From the NCBI GenBank assembly GCA_041060555.1, contig JBEUDS010000027.1: a stretch of DNA of 45,886 bases. One strand, given 5' to 3'. The translations under genes and the position numbers were made by a program. Source of the stretch: CAUJIW01 sp963205175 (GTDB taxonomy: Bacteria; Pseudomonadota; Alphaproteobacteria; Sphingomonadales; Sphingomonadaceae). Shown one piece after another: positions 7,368 through 17,458 of the stretch; within the stretch, counting starts at the first letter, position 1; every line of letters starts with the position of its first letter. The notes beneath the pieces were generated by a model. That model saw only the letters and a program-made list of their open reading frames with translations, was not told the DNA's origin and did no database searches.

Positions 7368-9707
7368 GTGGCGCAGGCGCAGAGTCTCAAGCCCCTGGAG
7401 GGCCTGCAGGAGCGTGGACGGGCGGTCGCCCGGCACACCACGCGCTGGGCACTGGGCGGCCTGCTGATACTGCTGGGTCTGTGCCTGCTGGCAAGCCTTG
7501 CCAGTTACAACCCCGCCGATCCATCGTTCAACCACGCCACCGGGGCCAACCCCGCCAACTGGCTGGGGGGCTTTGGCGCAGCGCTCGCCGATCTGGGCTA
7601 TCAGGGCCTGGGTCTGGGCGCATGGCTGCCGCCACTGGTGCTGCTGGCATGGGGCGTCCGTACCGCGCGCGGGCTGGCGGGCGGGCGCTGGCGCTGGGCG
7701 ATGGCGGGGGGGCTGCTGGCGGGGCTGCTGCTGTCGCTGGCCGGCGGCTGGATGGTGCCATGGCAGGGCTGGCCGGTGACCGCGGGTCTGGGCGGCGTCA
7801 TCGGCCTGATAGGCGCCGAGACGGTCCGGGCGGTGGCGACATCGTGGAACCTGGTACCCTTGGGCTGGGCGTTCGCGCTGGCGCTGGCGCTGGCCAGTGT
7901 GGGTGTGTTGCTGGCAAGCCTTGGGCTGGACCGCGAGATCTGGTCGGGGTGGCGGCTTCGCCGCGCCACCGCGCATGGGGTGGCGGATGCCGAGGACGAC
8001 ATCGTGGCGCCCCGCCCGCGCGCCAGCAAGCGCGAGACGCGCCGGGAACCCGCGGTGGTCGATGATCATGATGGCAACGCCGACGCCCCGGAGCCCGCGC
8101 CGCGACCGCGCACCCTGATCAAGGCCGAACCAGAGAGGCGCGCCCGCAAGGCGGTCAAACCCGAGGCGGGACGCCAGGGCGCGCTGGCGCTGGGCGACAC
8201 CTACGCCCTGCCCTCGCTTGACCTGCTTGCAAAGCCGGTCAAGCAGGAGGGTCGCGCGCTTGACCGGGCGGCGCTGGAGCAGAACGCCCGCCTGCTGGAA
8301 TCGGTGCTCGACGACTATGGCGTCAAGGGCGAGATCATTCAGGTCCGCCCCGGCCCGGTGGTCACCATGTACGAGCTGGAACCGGCGCCGGGCATCAAGT
8401 CCTCGCGCGTCATCGGGCTGACCGACGACATTGCCCGCTCGATGAGCGCTATTTCCGCCCGTGTCGCCGTGGTGCCGGGGCGCAACGTCATCGGCATCGA
8501 GCTGCCCAATGCACGCCGCGAGACCGTCTACCTGCGCGAACTGCTGAATTCGGACGAGTTCGAGAACGAGAAGTGGACGCTGCCGCTGGTGCTGGGCAAG
8601 AACATCGCCGGCGACCCCTCGATCGCCGACCTCGCGCCGATGCCGCACCTGCTGATCGCCGGCACCACCGGCTCGGGCAAGTCGGTGGGCCTCAACGCGA
8701 TGATCCTGTCGCTGCTCTACCGCCTGAGCCCGGACCGGCTGCGCTTCATCATGATCGACCCCAAGATGCTGGAACTGTCGGTCTATGACGGCATCCCGCA
8801 TCTGCTGGCGCCGGTGGTCACCGAACCGAAGAAAGCGATCGCGGCGCTCAAATGGGCGGTGCGCGAGATGGACGACCGCTACCGCCGCATGGCCAGCGTC
8901 AACGCCCGCTCACTGGCCGGTTTCAACGAGAAGGTGACCGAGGCCAAGTCGCGCGGCCAGTCGCTGGTGCGCAAGGTTCACACCGGCTACGACCGCGAAA
9001 GCGGCCAGCCAATCTACGAGGAACAGAGCTTCGACTTCGAGCCGATGCCGCTGATCGTCGTCGTCATCGATGAGCTGGCCGACCTGATGATGGTCGCCGG
9101 CAAGGAAGTGGAAGTGCTGGTGCAGCGGCTGGCGCAGAAGGCACGCGCCGCCGGCATCCACCTCATCATGGCGACCCAGCGGCCGTCGGTGGACGTCATC
9201 ACCGGCGTCATCAAGGCCAACCTGCCGACCCGCATCTCCTTCCAGGTGACGTCCAAGATCGACAGCCGCACCATCCTGGGCGAGCAGGGCGCCGAGCAGC
9301 TGCTGGGCAAGGGCGACATGCTGTGGATGGCCGGTGGCAAGCAGATCATCCGCGTCCATGGCCCCTTCGTCACCGAGGAGGAGGTGGAACGCGTCGCCGA
9401 CCACTGGCGCGGCCAGGGCATGCCGGACTATGTCGAGGCGGTGACCGAGGAACCGGACGAGGAAGGCGACGGCCTGAGCCTGACGGGTGGCGAAGACGGC
9501 GGCGAGGGCGACATCTACCGCCGCGCGGTGCAGATCGTCGCCGAATCCCAGAAGGCGTCCACCAGCTATCTGCAACGCCAGCTGCGTGTCGGCTACAACA
9601 GCGCCGCCCGCCTGATCGAACGGATGGAAAAGGAAGGCCTGGTCGGCCAGCCCGACCATGTCGGCCGCCGCGAGGTCTTCCTCGACCGCGACGGCTCGCG
9701 CCTGTAA
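7368..9707 (+). CDS. ftsK: DNA translocase FtsK
   Basis: About 779 residues. It is a membrane-anchored ATP-dependent DNA pump acting at the septum in chromosome dimer resolution and terminus segregation. The N-terminus has several hydrophobic spans (about residues 25-195), then a basic, Ala/Pro/Arg-rich linker. The motor has Walker A GTTGSGKS at about 431-438 and Walker B IVVVIDELADLMM at about 560-572. The C-terminal winged-helix gamma domain includes STSYLQRQLRVGYNSAARLI. I chose GTG 7368 because AAGGAGG (7355-7361) precedes it at ideal spacing. ATG 7353, in frame, would place that site inside the gene and lacks its own. Confidence 0.95.
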   Translation: MAQAQSLKPLEGLQERGRAVARHTTRWALGGLLILLGLCLLASLASYNPADPSFNHATGANPANWLGGFGAALADLGYQGLGLGAWLPPLVLLAWGVRTARGLAGGRWRWAMAGGLLAGLLLSLAGGWMVPWQGWPVTAGLGGVIGLIGAETVRAVATSWNLVPLGWAFALALALASVGVLLASLGLDREIWSGWRLRRATAHGVADAEDDIVAPRPRASKRETRREPAVVDDHDGNADAPEPAPRPRTLIKAEPERRARKAVKPEAGRQGALALGDTYALPSLDLLAKPVKQEGRALDRAALEQNARLLESVLDDYGVKGEIIQVRPGPVVTMYELEPAPGIKSSRVIGLTDDIARSMSAISARVAVVPGRNVIGIELPNARRETVYLRELLNSDEFENEKWTLPLVLGKNIAGDPSIADLAPMPHLLIAGTTGSGKSVGLNAMILSLLYRLSPDRLRFIMIDPKMLELSVYDGIPHLLAPVVTEPKKAIAALKWAVREMDDRYRRMASVNARSLAGFNEKVTEAKSRGQSLVRKVHTGYDRESGQPIYEEQSFDFEPMPLIVVVIDELADLMMVAGKEVEVLVQRLAQKARAAGIHLIMATQRPSVDVITGVIKANLPTRISFQVTSKIDSRTILGEQGAEQLLGKGDMLWMAGGKQIIRVHGPFVTEEEVERVADHWRGQGMPDYVEAVTEEPDEEGDGLSLTGGEDGGEGDIYRRAVQIVAESQKASTSYLQRQLRVGYNSAARLIERMEKEGLVGQPDHVGRREVFLDRDGSRL

Positions 9708-9776
9708 GCCTTGTCATGCGGCACCGATCCGCCACGGTTCAGTCGCGGTTCAGCCCGGCCATGTTAGAAAAGCGCC

Positions 9777-10427
9777 ATGACCCACTGGAACTCCCTGCGT
9801 CGTCTCATCGTCGGCTCCCTCGCCCTGCTGCTGGCCACCGCCGGCACGCCAGCCCAGGCCGCCCCGCCTCTGGAACAGGTCGCCGCCCACCTGAAGGCGC
9901 TTGACAGCCTGACCGCTGATTTCACCCAGATCGCCGACACCGGCGCCGTCGCCAAGGGTCGCATGACCCTGGCACGGCCCGGCAAGATCCGCTTCGACTA
10001 TGAGCCCAAGAGCCCGCTGCTGGTGGTCTCGGACGGCCGTACCCTGTCGATGGTCGACTACGACGTCGCCCAGGTGTCGCGCTGGCCGGTGAAGGAAACC
10101 CCGCTGGCGCTGCTGCTCGACCCCGACAGCACGCTCAAGACCCGTGCCCGGCTGACGCCGGCGGACCAGACGCCGCGTGGCTATGTGGCGGTGGTGGGCC
10201 AGGACCCCAAGCGGCCGGAATACGGCGCCATCACCCTTTACTTCGCCCAGTCGGCACAAGGACCGGCCGGGCTGCTGCTGTCGGGCTGGCGGGTGCTGGA
10301 CGGTCAGGGGCGGACCACCACCGTGCAACTGACCAACGTCACGATCAACCCCCCGGTGAGCAAGACCGCGTTCACCTTCCGCGACCCGCGCGGCGCCCCC
10401 ACCGCCCGGCCGGGCAAGCTGCGCTGA
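9777..10427 (+). CDS. lolA: Outer-membrane lipoprotein carrier protein LolA
   Basis: A 216-residue periplasmic chaperone that ferries lipoproteins from the inner-membrane LolCDE complex to the outer membrane. It has a Sec signal peptide (basic start MTHWNSLRR, hydrophobic stretch, AQA cleavage region near residue 30). Family features follow: LDSLTADFTQI, GRMTLARPGKIRFDYEPK, VVSDGRTLSMVDYD, and a late VQLTNVTINPPV. It lies 69 bases after ftsK in the same direction, as in other alphaproteobacteria, and may share its transcript. Confidence 0.92.
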   Translation: MTHWNSLRRLIVGSLALLLATAGTPAQAAPPLEQVAAHLKALDSLTADFTQIADTGAVAKGRMTLARPGKIRFDYEPKSPLLVVSDGRTLSMVDYDVAQVSRWPVKETPLALLLDPDSTLKTRARLTPADQTPRGYVAVVGQDPKRPEYGAITLYFAQSAQGPAGLLLSGWRVLDGQGRTTTVQLTNVTINPPVSKTAFTFRDPRGAPTARPGKLR

Positions 10428-10448
10428 GCCGCGCGACCGGCGCGGCGT

Positions 10449-10754
10449 TCACACCGTCGGTTTCTGGACGAAGCCGGTGGCGGTAATGCCGATGGCCGGC
10501 TCCAGCTGGATGACTGTCACCTCGGCGCGCTCGGGCCCCGACCAGCACTGGCCGACCATCACGTCAACGACATCGGCCGGGCCGACGAACAGCGCCTCGA
10601 CCGTGTTGTCGAGACGGTTGCGCACCCAGCCATCAAGGCCGAGCCGCGACGCCGTCTCGACTGTCCACGCGCGATACCATACGCCCTGCACGCGGCCATG
10701 AATGCGGGCACGCACGGCCTTGTGGCCGTCAGGCAGCTGCGACTCGTCGTTCAT
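10449..10754 (-). CDS. acyP: Acylphosphatase
   Basis: A 101-residue small alpha/beta enzyme hydrolysing acyl phosphates. The phosphate-binding loop GRVQGVWYRAW carries the catalytic Arg, and GWVRNRLDNTVEALFVG carries the catalytic Asn. The length is normal with a slight N-terminal extension. It converges with lolA (22-base gap) and lies just downstream of pccA in the same direction, separated by 43 bases, so it may be read through from pccA. Confidence 0.92.
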   Translation of the reverse strand: MNDESQLPDGHKAVRARIHGRVQGVWYRAWTVETASRLGLDGWVRNRLDNTVEALFVGPADVVDVMVGQCWSGPERAEVTVIQLEPAIGITATGFVQKPTV

Positions 10755-10797
10755 GCGCGTATCATGGCGAGCGCCGGCGACGCCGCCAACACCGGCC

Positions 10798-12783
10798 TCA
10801 CTCGAATTCGAGAATGACGGCGTCGACGGCCAGACTGTCGCCCTTCTTGGCGCGCACGGCCTTCACCGTGGCCGTCTTCTCGGCGCGCAGGATGTTCTCC
10901 ATCTTCATCGCCTCGACGACCGCCAGAATCTGGCCGGCTTCGACCTGCTGACCCTCGACCACCTCGACCGACACCACCAGGCCCGGCATCGGGCACAGCA
11001 GATACTTCGACAGATCGGGCGGCACCTTCTCGATCATGTGCGCGGCCAGCTCGGCGCCGCGCGGGCTATAGACCACCACCTTGTGCGCCGAGCCCATGTG
11101 GCCCAGCCGCCAGCCCAGCGACAGCCGGTCGATCTCGATCGACACCGCGGCGCCATCAACGGTGCCATGGAACACCCGGTCCGCCGGCGTCCAGTCGCTG
11201 GTCACCGCCAGTTCACGGCCCTCCAGGCGCACGATGAGGCCCTCGCCGTCATCAACGACGCTGACCGGAACCTTGGCACCATCGACGCACACCACCCAGT
11301 CGGAACCGTAGCGCGCGCCGTGGCCGTTGAGCTGGCCGTCGATCAGGCTCTCCCGCCCGGCTTCCACCACCTTGAGCACCGTCGCGGCGGCGATCAGCCG
11401 GTCGCGCTTGGCCGGCGTCAGCTCGGCGCCCTGGAAGCCCTCGGGATATTCCTCGGCGATGAAGCCGGTCGTCAGATTGCCGGCGCGGAAGCGCGGATGC
11501 TGCATCACCGACGACAGGAAGTGGATGTTGTGACCGATACCCCGGATGTAGTAATCGTCCAGCGCCTGCACCTGCAGATCGGCCGCCTCGTCACGGGTGG
11601 CGCCATAGGTGATCAGCTTGGCGATCATCGGATCGTAGAACATCGAGATTTCCGAGCCCTCGACCACGCCGGTGTCGACGCGCACGCCCGGCCGCTCCTC
11701 CGGCTGCCGGTAGCGCGCCAGCCGGCCGATCGACGGCAGGAAGTTGCGGTAGGGGTCTTCCGCATAGACGCGGGTCTCGATCGCCCAGCCGTTCAGCTTC
11801 ACGTCATCCTGGGTGAACGGCAGCTTCTCGCCGGCGGCGACGCGGATCATCTGCTCGACCAGATCGAGCCCGGTGATGCATTCGGTGACCGGGTGTTCCA
11901 CCTGCAGGCGGGTGTTCATCTCCAGGAAGTAGAAGCTGCGGTCCTTGCCGGCGATGAACTCGACGGTACCGGCGGAGAAATAGCCGACCGCCTTGGCCAG
12001 CTGCACCGCCTGCTCGCCCATCGCCTTGCGCATTTCCGGCGTGACGAACGGCGACGGCGCTTCCTCCACCACCTTCTGGTGACGACGCTGGATCGAGCAC
12101 TCGCGCTCGCCCAGGTACATCACGTTGCCGTGCTGATCACCCAGCACCTGGATTTCGATGTGGCGCGGCTCCTCGACGAACTTCTCGATGAACACGCGGT
12201 CGTCGCCGAAGCTGTTCTTGGCCTCGTTGCGGACGTTCTGGAAGGTCTCGCGGACGTCCTTCTCGGACCAGGCGAGCCGCATGCCCTTGCCACCACCGCC
12301 GGCGGATGCCTTCATCATCACCGGATACCCGATGTCGTTGGCGATCTTCACCGCATGATCGGTGTCCTCGATCTCGCCGACATAGCCGGGCACCACCGAA
12401 ACATTGGCCGCCTTCGCCAGCTTCTTCGATTCGATCTTGTCGCCCATGGCGGCGATCGCCTGGGGGGGCGGGCCGATGAAGGCGATGCCCTTGGCCGCCA
12501 GTTCCCTGGCGAACCACTCGCGCTCCGACAGGAAGCCGTAGCCGGGGTGGACGGCCTCGGCACCGGTGGCAAGACACGCCTCGATGATCTTCTCGCCCAG
12601 CAGGTAGGACTGGGCAGCCGGCGGCGGGCCGAGATGAACGGCCTCGTCGGCCATTTCCACATGCAGCGCGCCGGCATCGGCATCGGAATAGACCGCGACG
12701 GTCTTGATGCCCATGCGGCGGGCGGTCTTGATCACGCGGCAGGCGATTTCACCACGATTGGCGATCAGGATTTTCTTGAACAT
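10798..12783 (-). CDS. pccA: Propionyl-CoA carboxylase, biotin-containing alpha subunit
   Basis: About 661 residues. It carries the biotin carboxylase and biotin carrier activities of propionyl-CoA carboxylase, the first step of the methylmalonyl-CoA route. Opening: MFKKILIANRGEIACRVI. The ATP-grasp glycine loop is SAGGGGKGMRLAW, then EKFVEEPRHIEIQVLGD and EMNTRLQVEHPVTE. The C-terminal biotinyl domain carries EAMKMENIL. I prefer ATG 12783 because AAGGG lies six bases before it; ATG 12789 would directly abut that site. The beta subunit follows upstream on the same strand at 13293, separated by a small gene on the other strand. Confidence 0.95.
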   Translation of the reverse strand: MFKKILIANRGEIACRVIKTARRMGIKTVAVYSDADAGALHVEMADEAVHLGPPPAAQSYLLGEKIIEACLATGAEAVHPGYGFLSEREWFARELAAKGIAFIGPPPQAIAAMGDKIESKKLAKAANVSVVPGYVGEIEDTDHAVKIANDIGYPVMMKASAGGGGKGMRLAWSEKDVRETFQNVRNEAKNSFGDDRVFIEKFVEEPRHIEIQVLGDQHGNVMYLGERECSIQRRHQKVVEEAPSPFVTPEMRKAMGEQAVQLAKAVGYFSAGTVEFIAGKDRSFYFLEMNTRLQVEHPVTECITGLDLVEQMIRVAAGEKLPFTQDDVKLNGWAIETRVYAEDPYRNFLPSIGRLARYRQPEERPGVRVDTGVVEGSEISMFYDPMIAKLITYGATRDEAADLQVQALDDYYIRGIGHNIHFLSSVMQHPRFRAGNLTTGFIAEEYPEGFQGAELTPAKRDRLIAAATVLKVVEAGRESLIDGQLNGHGARYGSDWVVCVDGAKVPVSVVDDGEGLIVRLEGRELAVTSDWTPADRVFHGTVDGAAVSIEIDRLSLGWRLGHMGSAHKVVVYSPRGAELAAHMIEKVPPDLSKYLLCPMPGLVVSVEVVEGQQVEAGQILAVVEAMKMENILRAEKTATVKAVRAKKGDSLAVDAVILEFE

Positions 12784-12903
12784 GGGCATCCCTTAGCTAG
12801 CAGCCATGCGGCGTGACAGGACTGGCGGTTGCAGCGACGGCCGACGCGCCGACTGGACGTGGCAGTTTCCCCGGATTACGCTTGGATCACGCATGAGGAG
12901 AAT

Positions 12904-13188
12904 ATGATGAAGAAATATCTGAGCCTGGTGCTTGCCGCCGCGCTGACCGCACCCGGCGTGATGCCCGCGTTCGCCGGCGAAACCCCGGCGCCTGCGGCTG
13001 AAGCAGCCGCGCCAGCGACCGACACCCCGGCGGACGACAAGAAGATCTGCAAGACCTTCGACACGCTGGGCACGCGCCTTGGCAAGAAGCGGGTCTGCCT
13101 GACCGCCCGGGAGTGGGCCGACCAGGAAGGTCAGGCGCGGCGCGAGATCGAGCGCAAGCAGGTGTTCATCGACAATCGCGGCGGCTGA
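12904..13188 (+). CDS. Small secreted protein with two conserved Cys
   Basis: A 94-residue predicted periplasmic protein: signal peptide MMKKYLSLVLAAALTAPG to AFA (about residue 23), an Ala/Pro-rich linker, then a compact domain KKICKTFDTLGTRLGKKRVC followed by LTAREWADQEGQARREIE. The spaced Cys pair and the GTRLGKKRVC / EW motif recur in small alphaproteobacterial secreted proteins of unknown function. GGAG lies upstream; the second ATG (12907) has slightly better spacing. It is wedged between pccB and pccA, facing the other way and divergent from pccA, so a link with propionate metabolism is only positional. Confidence 0.75.
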   Translation: MMKKYLSLVLAAALTAPGVMPAFAGETPAPAAEAAAPATDTPADDKKICKTFDTLGTRLGKKRVCLTAREWADQEGQARREIERKQVFIDNRGG

Positions 13189-13292
13189 CGCCGCGGCGCA
13201 CGCCCACCGGCGACGGCGGCCCGATCCGTGATCGGCCGCGCGTCGCATGGCAGGTTTCCCGCCCTGATGCCTGATGCGCTCCACGTCCTGCC

Positions 13293-14825
<1,533 letters not shown>

Positions 14826-14911
14826 CGACCGGTCTTCCTGTCTGACGGCATGAGCGGAAGACCGTCGCCGGACCATGGCCCGGCGTCACGCGCCTCCCCG
14901 TATCAGCCGCC

Positions 14912-14933
14912 ATTGCAAATTTTGTTACAGATT
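14912..14933. promoter_or_regulatory. Candidate PccR operator 1
   Basis: The core ATTGCAAA-TTTT-GTTACAGA approximates the TTTGCAAA-N4-TTTGCAAA element I recall for PccR/ScfR regulators (7/8 and 5/8). It lies 87 bases upstream of pccB and matches 18 of 22 positions of the second copy at 14977. Function is inferred. Confidence 0.5.
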
Positions 14934-14976
14934 TGAAGGGGGGATGTGCAAAATAGAGCGGCGGACGATGGCGAAT

Positions 14977-14998
14977 ATTGCCAACTTTGTGAAAGATT
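14977..14998. promoter_or_regulatory. Candidate PccR operator 2
   Basis: The core ATTGCCAA-CTTT-GTGAAAGA is a direct repeat of the 14912 element (18/22), ending 15 bases before the pccR ATG. That is ideally placed for autorepression. Its match to the palindromic consensus is weaker than that of copy 1. Confidence 0.45.
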
Positions 14999-15013
14999 CC
15001 AGCAGGGCAGCTC

Positions 15014-16456
15014 ATGGAAAAAAAGATCTACGCCGGCGAACGGCTGCGCCGTCTGCGCGAGGGGCAGGGGATGAGCCAGGTGGCACTCGCCCGACTGCTT
15101 GGCCTGTCACCGAGCTACGTCAACCAGATGGAAAGCAACCAGCGGCCGATGACCGCCGCTGTGCTCACCGCCGCCGCCCAGCACTTCGACGTGCCGCCAA
15201 CCTATTTCGCCGACGCCGAGGATCTGCGGGCCATCGCCGACATCCGCGAGATGCTGACCGATCCGTTGTTCCAATCCGGCGATATCGGCACGGCGGAAAT
15301 GCGCGCGATGGTTCGCGCGGCGCCCAAGCTGTCCAGCCAGTTCCTCACCCTCTACCGCGCCTACCGGACGCTGGCCGACGAGCTGACCGCGCTGCGTGAG
15401 ACGGTCGCCCATGGCGACCATGCCTCGCCTGTCGCACCCTTCCCCTATGACGAGGTGCGCGACTACATCCAGTCGAAGCAGAACTATATCGACGTGCTGG
15501 ACCGGGCGGCGGAAACGCTCGCCGAGACGTGGGGGTTCCGGCAGGAAACCCTGGCCAGCGACCTGACCCACTATCTCCACAGCCGCCACGGCGTCGACGT
15601 CCGTCTCGACGACAGCCTGGCCCATGCCGACGCGCTCTGGCATTTCGACGCCACCGCCCGCCAACTCACCATCGCCGAGACCACCCGGCCATCGAGCCGC
15701 GGCTTCTATCTGGCCTACGCCATCGCCCTGCTCGAACAGGCCGGCGTCATCGAGCATCTGGTGACCGAGGCGCGCTTTTCCAGCGACGCCGCCCGCTCGA
15801 TAGCCCGGGTCGGGCTGGCCAACTATTTCGCCGGCGCCCTGTGCCTGCCCTATGGCGCCTTCCTCGGCGAGGCCTGTCGGGTCGGCTACGACATCGAGCA
15901 GCTGCAGTCACGCTTCGCCGCCAGCTTCGAGCAGGTCTGTCACCGGCTGAGCACCATGCAGCGGCCCGACGCGCCGGGCGTGCCCTTCTATTTCGTCAAG
16001 GTCGACCTCGCCGGCAACGTCACCAAGCGCTCCAGCGCCACCCGCTTCCAGTTCGCCCGTTTTGGCGGCGCCTGTCCGCTGTGGTCGGTGCATCAGGCCT
16101 TCGCCCAGCCCAACCGCATCCTGGTGCAGATGGTGGAAACGCCGGACGGCCAGCGTTACCTGTCGATCGCCCGCACCGTCCGCTCCGGCGGCGGCGCCTT
16201 CAACCGGCGGCCGCGCGAGTTCGCGGTCGAGCTGGGCTGCGACGTTGCCCACGCCCACCAGCTGGTCTATGCCGCCGGCCTCGATCTCAGCAACCCGGCG
16301 GCGGCGGTGCCGGTGGGCTCCAGCTGCCGCATCTGCGAGCGGCTGGACTGCCACCAGCGGGCGGTGCCGCCAGCCGGCATGGAGCTGGCCGTCCACCCCG
16401 ACCTGCGCCGCACCCTGCCCTACTCGGTAGCGCGCCGGGCGCCGGGCCAGAAATAA
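15014..16456 (+). CDS. pccR: XRE-type short-chain acyl-CoA regulator (PccR-like)
   Basis: A 480-residue regulator of the ScfR group. An N-terminal Cro/XRE helix-turn-helix (residues 8-62: LRRLREGQGMSQVALARLLG, LSPSYVNQMESNQRPM) is followed by a long effector region with the IrrE-like/DUF2083 arrangement. A conserved cysteine cluster lies near the end (SCRICERLDCHQRAVPP). In Rhodobacter-type bacteria PccR controls propionyl-CoA carboxylase, and divergence from pccB supports the same job here. Candidate operators lie between the two starts. The acyl-CoA ligand and the direction of control are inferred. A phage repressor is unlikely given the size and neighbours. Confidence 0.88.
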   Translation: MEKKIYAGERLRRLREGQGMSQVALARLLGLSPSYVNQMESNQRPMTAAVLTAAAQHFDVPPTYFADAEDLRAIADIREMLTDPLFQSGDIGTAEMRAMVRAAPKLSSQFLTLYRAYRTLADELTALRETVAHGDHASPVAPFPYDEVRDYIQSKQNYIDVLDRAAETLAETWGFRQETLASDLTHYLHSRHGVDVRLDDSLAHADALWHFDATARQLTIAETTRPSSRGFYLAYAIALLEQAGVIEHLVTEARFSSDAARSIARVGLANYFAGALCLPYGAFLGEACRVGYDIEQLQSRFAASFEQVCHRLSTMQRPDAPGVPFYFVKVDLAGNVTKRSSATRFQFARFGGACPLWSVHQAFAQPNRILVQMVETPDGQRYLSIARTVRSGGGAFNRRPREFAVELGCDVAHAHQLVYAAGLDLSNPAAAVPVGSSCRICERLDCHQRAVPPAGMELAVHPDLRRTLPYSVARRAPGQK

Positions 16457-16484
16457 CACCGATCTGGCGTAAATACTCTACCCC

Positions 16485-16505
16485 GTATCGCCGTATCGGC
16501 GATAC
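16485..16505. terminator. Hairpin between convergent pccR and atp12
   Basis: Perfect 9-bp stem GTATCGCCG / CGGCGATAC with a TAT loop, placed in the 56-base gap between two convergent genes. It lacks a clear T tract, so it may be a weak bidirectional terminator or an mRNA-end stabiliser. Confidence 0.4.
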
Positions 16506-16512
16506 GGCTGGC

Positions 16513-17208
16513 TCAGTCGGCCAGCAGGGCCAGGAAGCGCACCGCCGCGTCGAACTCGGTCCGGCGATGATCGCGCGCCTTGGTGGCCAGCGCGTCCTCG
16601 CCCCAGTGCTCGACCTGATAGAGCTCATCCAGCTGGCTGGCCGCCCACGCCCCATCCGCCTCGACCGCGCCGTCGACCAGCGCCAGACCAATGACCAGCG
16701 AGCCGGACAGGGTGGTCAGCGTGTGCAGGGCCGCCAGCCGCCAGTCATCGAGCGCCGCCACCGCCTGGGTCAGCCGGGCCAGCGTCTCGGCCGGCTGGGC
16801 GACATGGACGATGCCGCTGGTCACCGCCAGCGTCAGGTCGTAGCGCGCCTGCGCCCAGGCGATCAGCGGATCCCAGGCACTGGCCTGACGGGCCACCAGC
16901 TCGGCCGGCCAGTCGGCCCGGTAACACAACAGGTCGCTCTCGCCGTAGCGGGCGATCTCGGCCACCACCACGTCGCGCTGCGGCGCCACCCGGTCGAGCG
17001 CGGTGTTGGCGTGGCGGGTCAGCGGCATCGCCGCCGGCACGATGTCGGTGGCCTGCGCCTGCCATTCGTCGGCAAGTGCCGCGGCCAGCGCCGGCGTCGG
17101 CAGGACCAGCAGAGCCTTGGCCGGCGTGCGCACCGGCCGGCCATCCAGCAGCACATGATGACCGCCCTCGGCCGGCGCGGTGGTGACGCTCTGGTAGAAA
17201 CGCTTCAT
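16513..17208 (-). CDS. ATP12-family F1-ATPase assembly chaperone
   Basis: A 231-residue homologue of mitochondrial Atp12, which binds the F1 alpha subunit during ATP synthase assembly and is typical of alphaproteobacteria. Diagnostic blocks: RFYQSVTTAPAEGGHHVLLD, GRPVRTPAKALLVLPT, ADEWQAQ, MPLTRHANTALDRV, SDLLCYRADWPAELVARQ and WDPLIAWAQARYDL. It is the last gene of a leftward series that runs through a small membrane protein and a HAD phosphatase (13-base gap to the small gene). Confidence 0.92.
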   Translation of the reverse strand: MKRFYQSVTTAPAEGGHHVLLDGRPVRTPAKALLVLPTPALAAALADEWQAQATDIVPAAMPLTRHANTALDRVAPQRDVVVAEIARYGESDLLCYRADWPAELVARQASAWDPLIAWAQARYDLTLAVTSGIVHVAQPAETLARLTQAVAALDDWRLAALHTLTTLSGSLVIGLALVDGAVEADGAWAASQLDELYQVEHWGEDALATKARDHRRTEFDAAVRFLALLAD

Positions 17209-17221
17209 GGACGGACCGGAC

Positions 17222-17458
17222 TCACGGTTGCGGCGGGCGTGGCTTCTTCAGGCTGGCCCAGGCGGCCAGCATGGTCAGCGTGAACTTGGTCAGCAGCGCG
17301 CCGAAAATGATGATCAGGCCCAGCGTGCGGGCATCCGCCGGCGCGAGGCCGAACCAGGTCGCGGTCACCGGGCGGGCCACCAGCAGAATGCCGAGCATCA
17401 GCACCAGCAGGGTGACAATCGACGACAGGATGAGCAGCAGCAGACGCACGGGCGTCAT
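17222..17458 (-). CDS. Small two-helix membrane protein
   Basis: A 78-residue protein with two hydrophobic spans (about residues 4-28 and 45-68) joined by a loop ARPVTATWFGLAPADARTLG, ending in a basic, Pro-rich cytoplasm-like tail. I do not recognise a family. Its ATG overlaps the TGA of the HAD phosphatase (ATGA, 17455-17458) and it ends 13 bases before the atp12 start, so it is translated as part of that operon. Position beside an F1 assembly factor hints at a membrane-complex role, which is speculation. Confidence 0.7.
   Translation of the reverse strand: MTPVRLLLLILSSIVTLLVLMLGILLVARPVTATWFGLAPADARTLGLIIIFGALLTKFTLTMLAAWASLKKPRPPQP

Noticed and set aside
10702..12816. A 704-codon open frame antisense to pccA
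   Set aside because: It mirrors a certain gene in high-GC DNA, is rich in His/Gln/Arg/Asp as shadow frames are, and matches no protein family.
15014..16456. XRE/IrrE-like protein as a prophage repressor
   Set aside because: Length, the C-terminal Cys cluster and divergence from pccB fit the acyl-CoA regulator family, and no phage genes are near.
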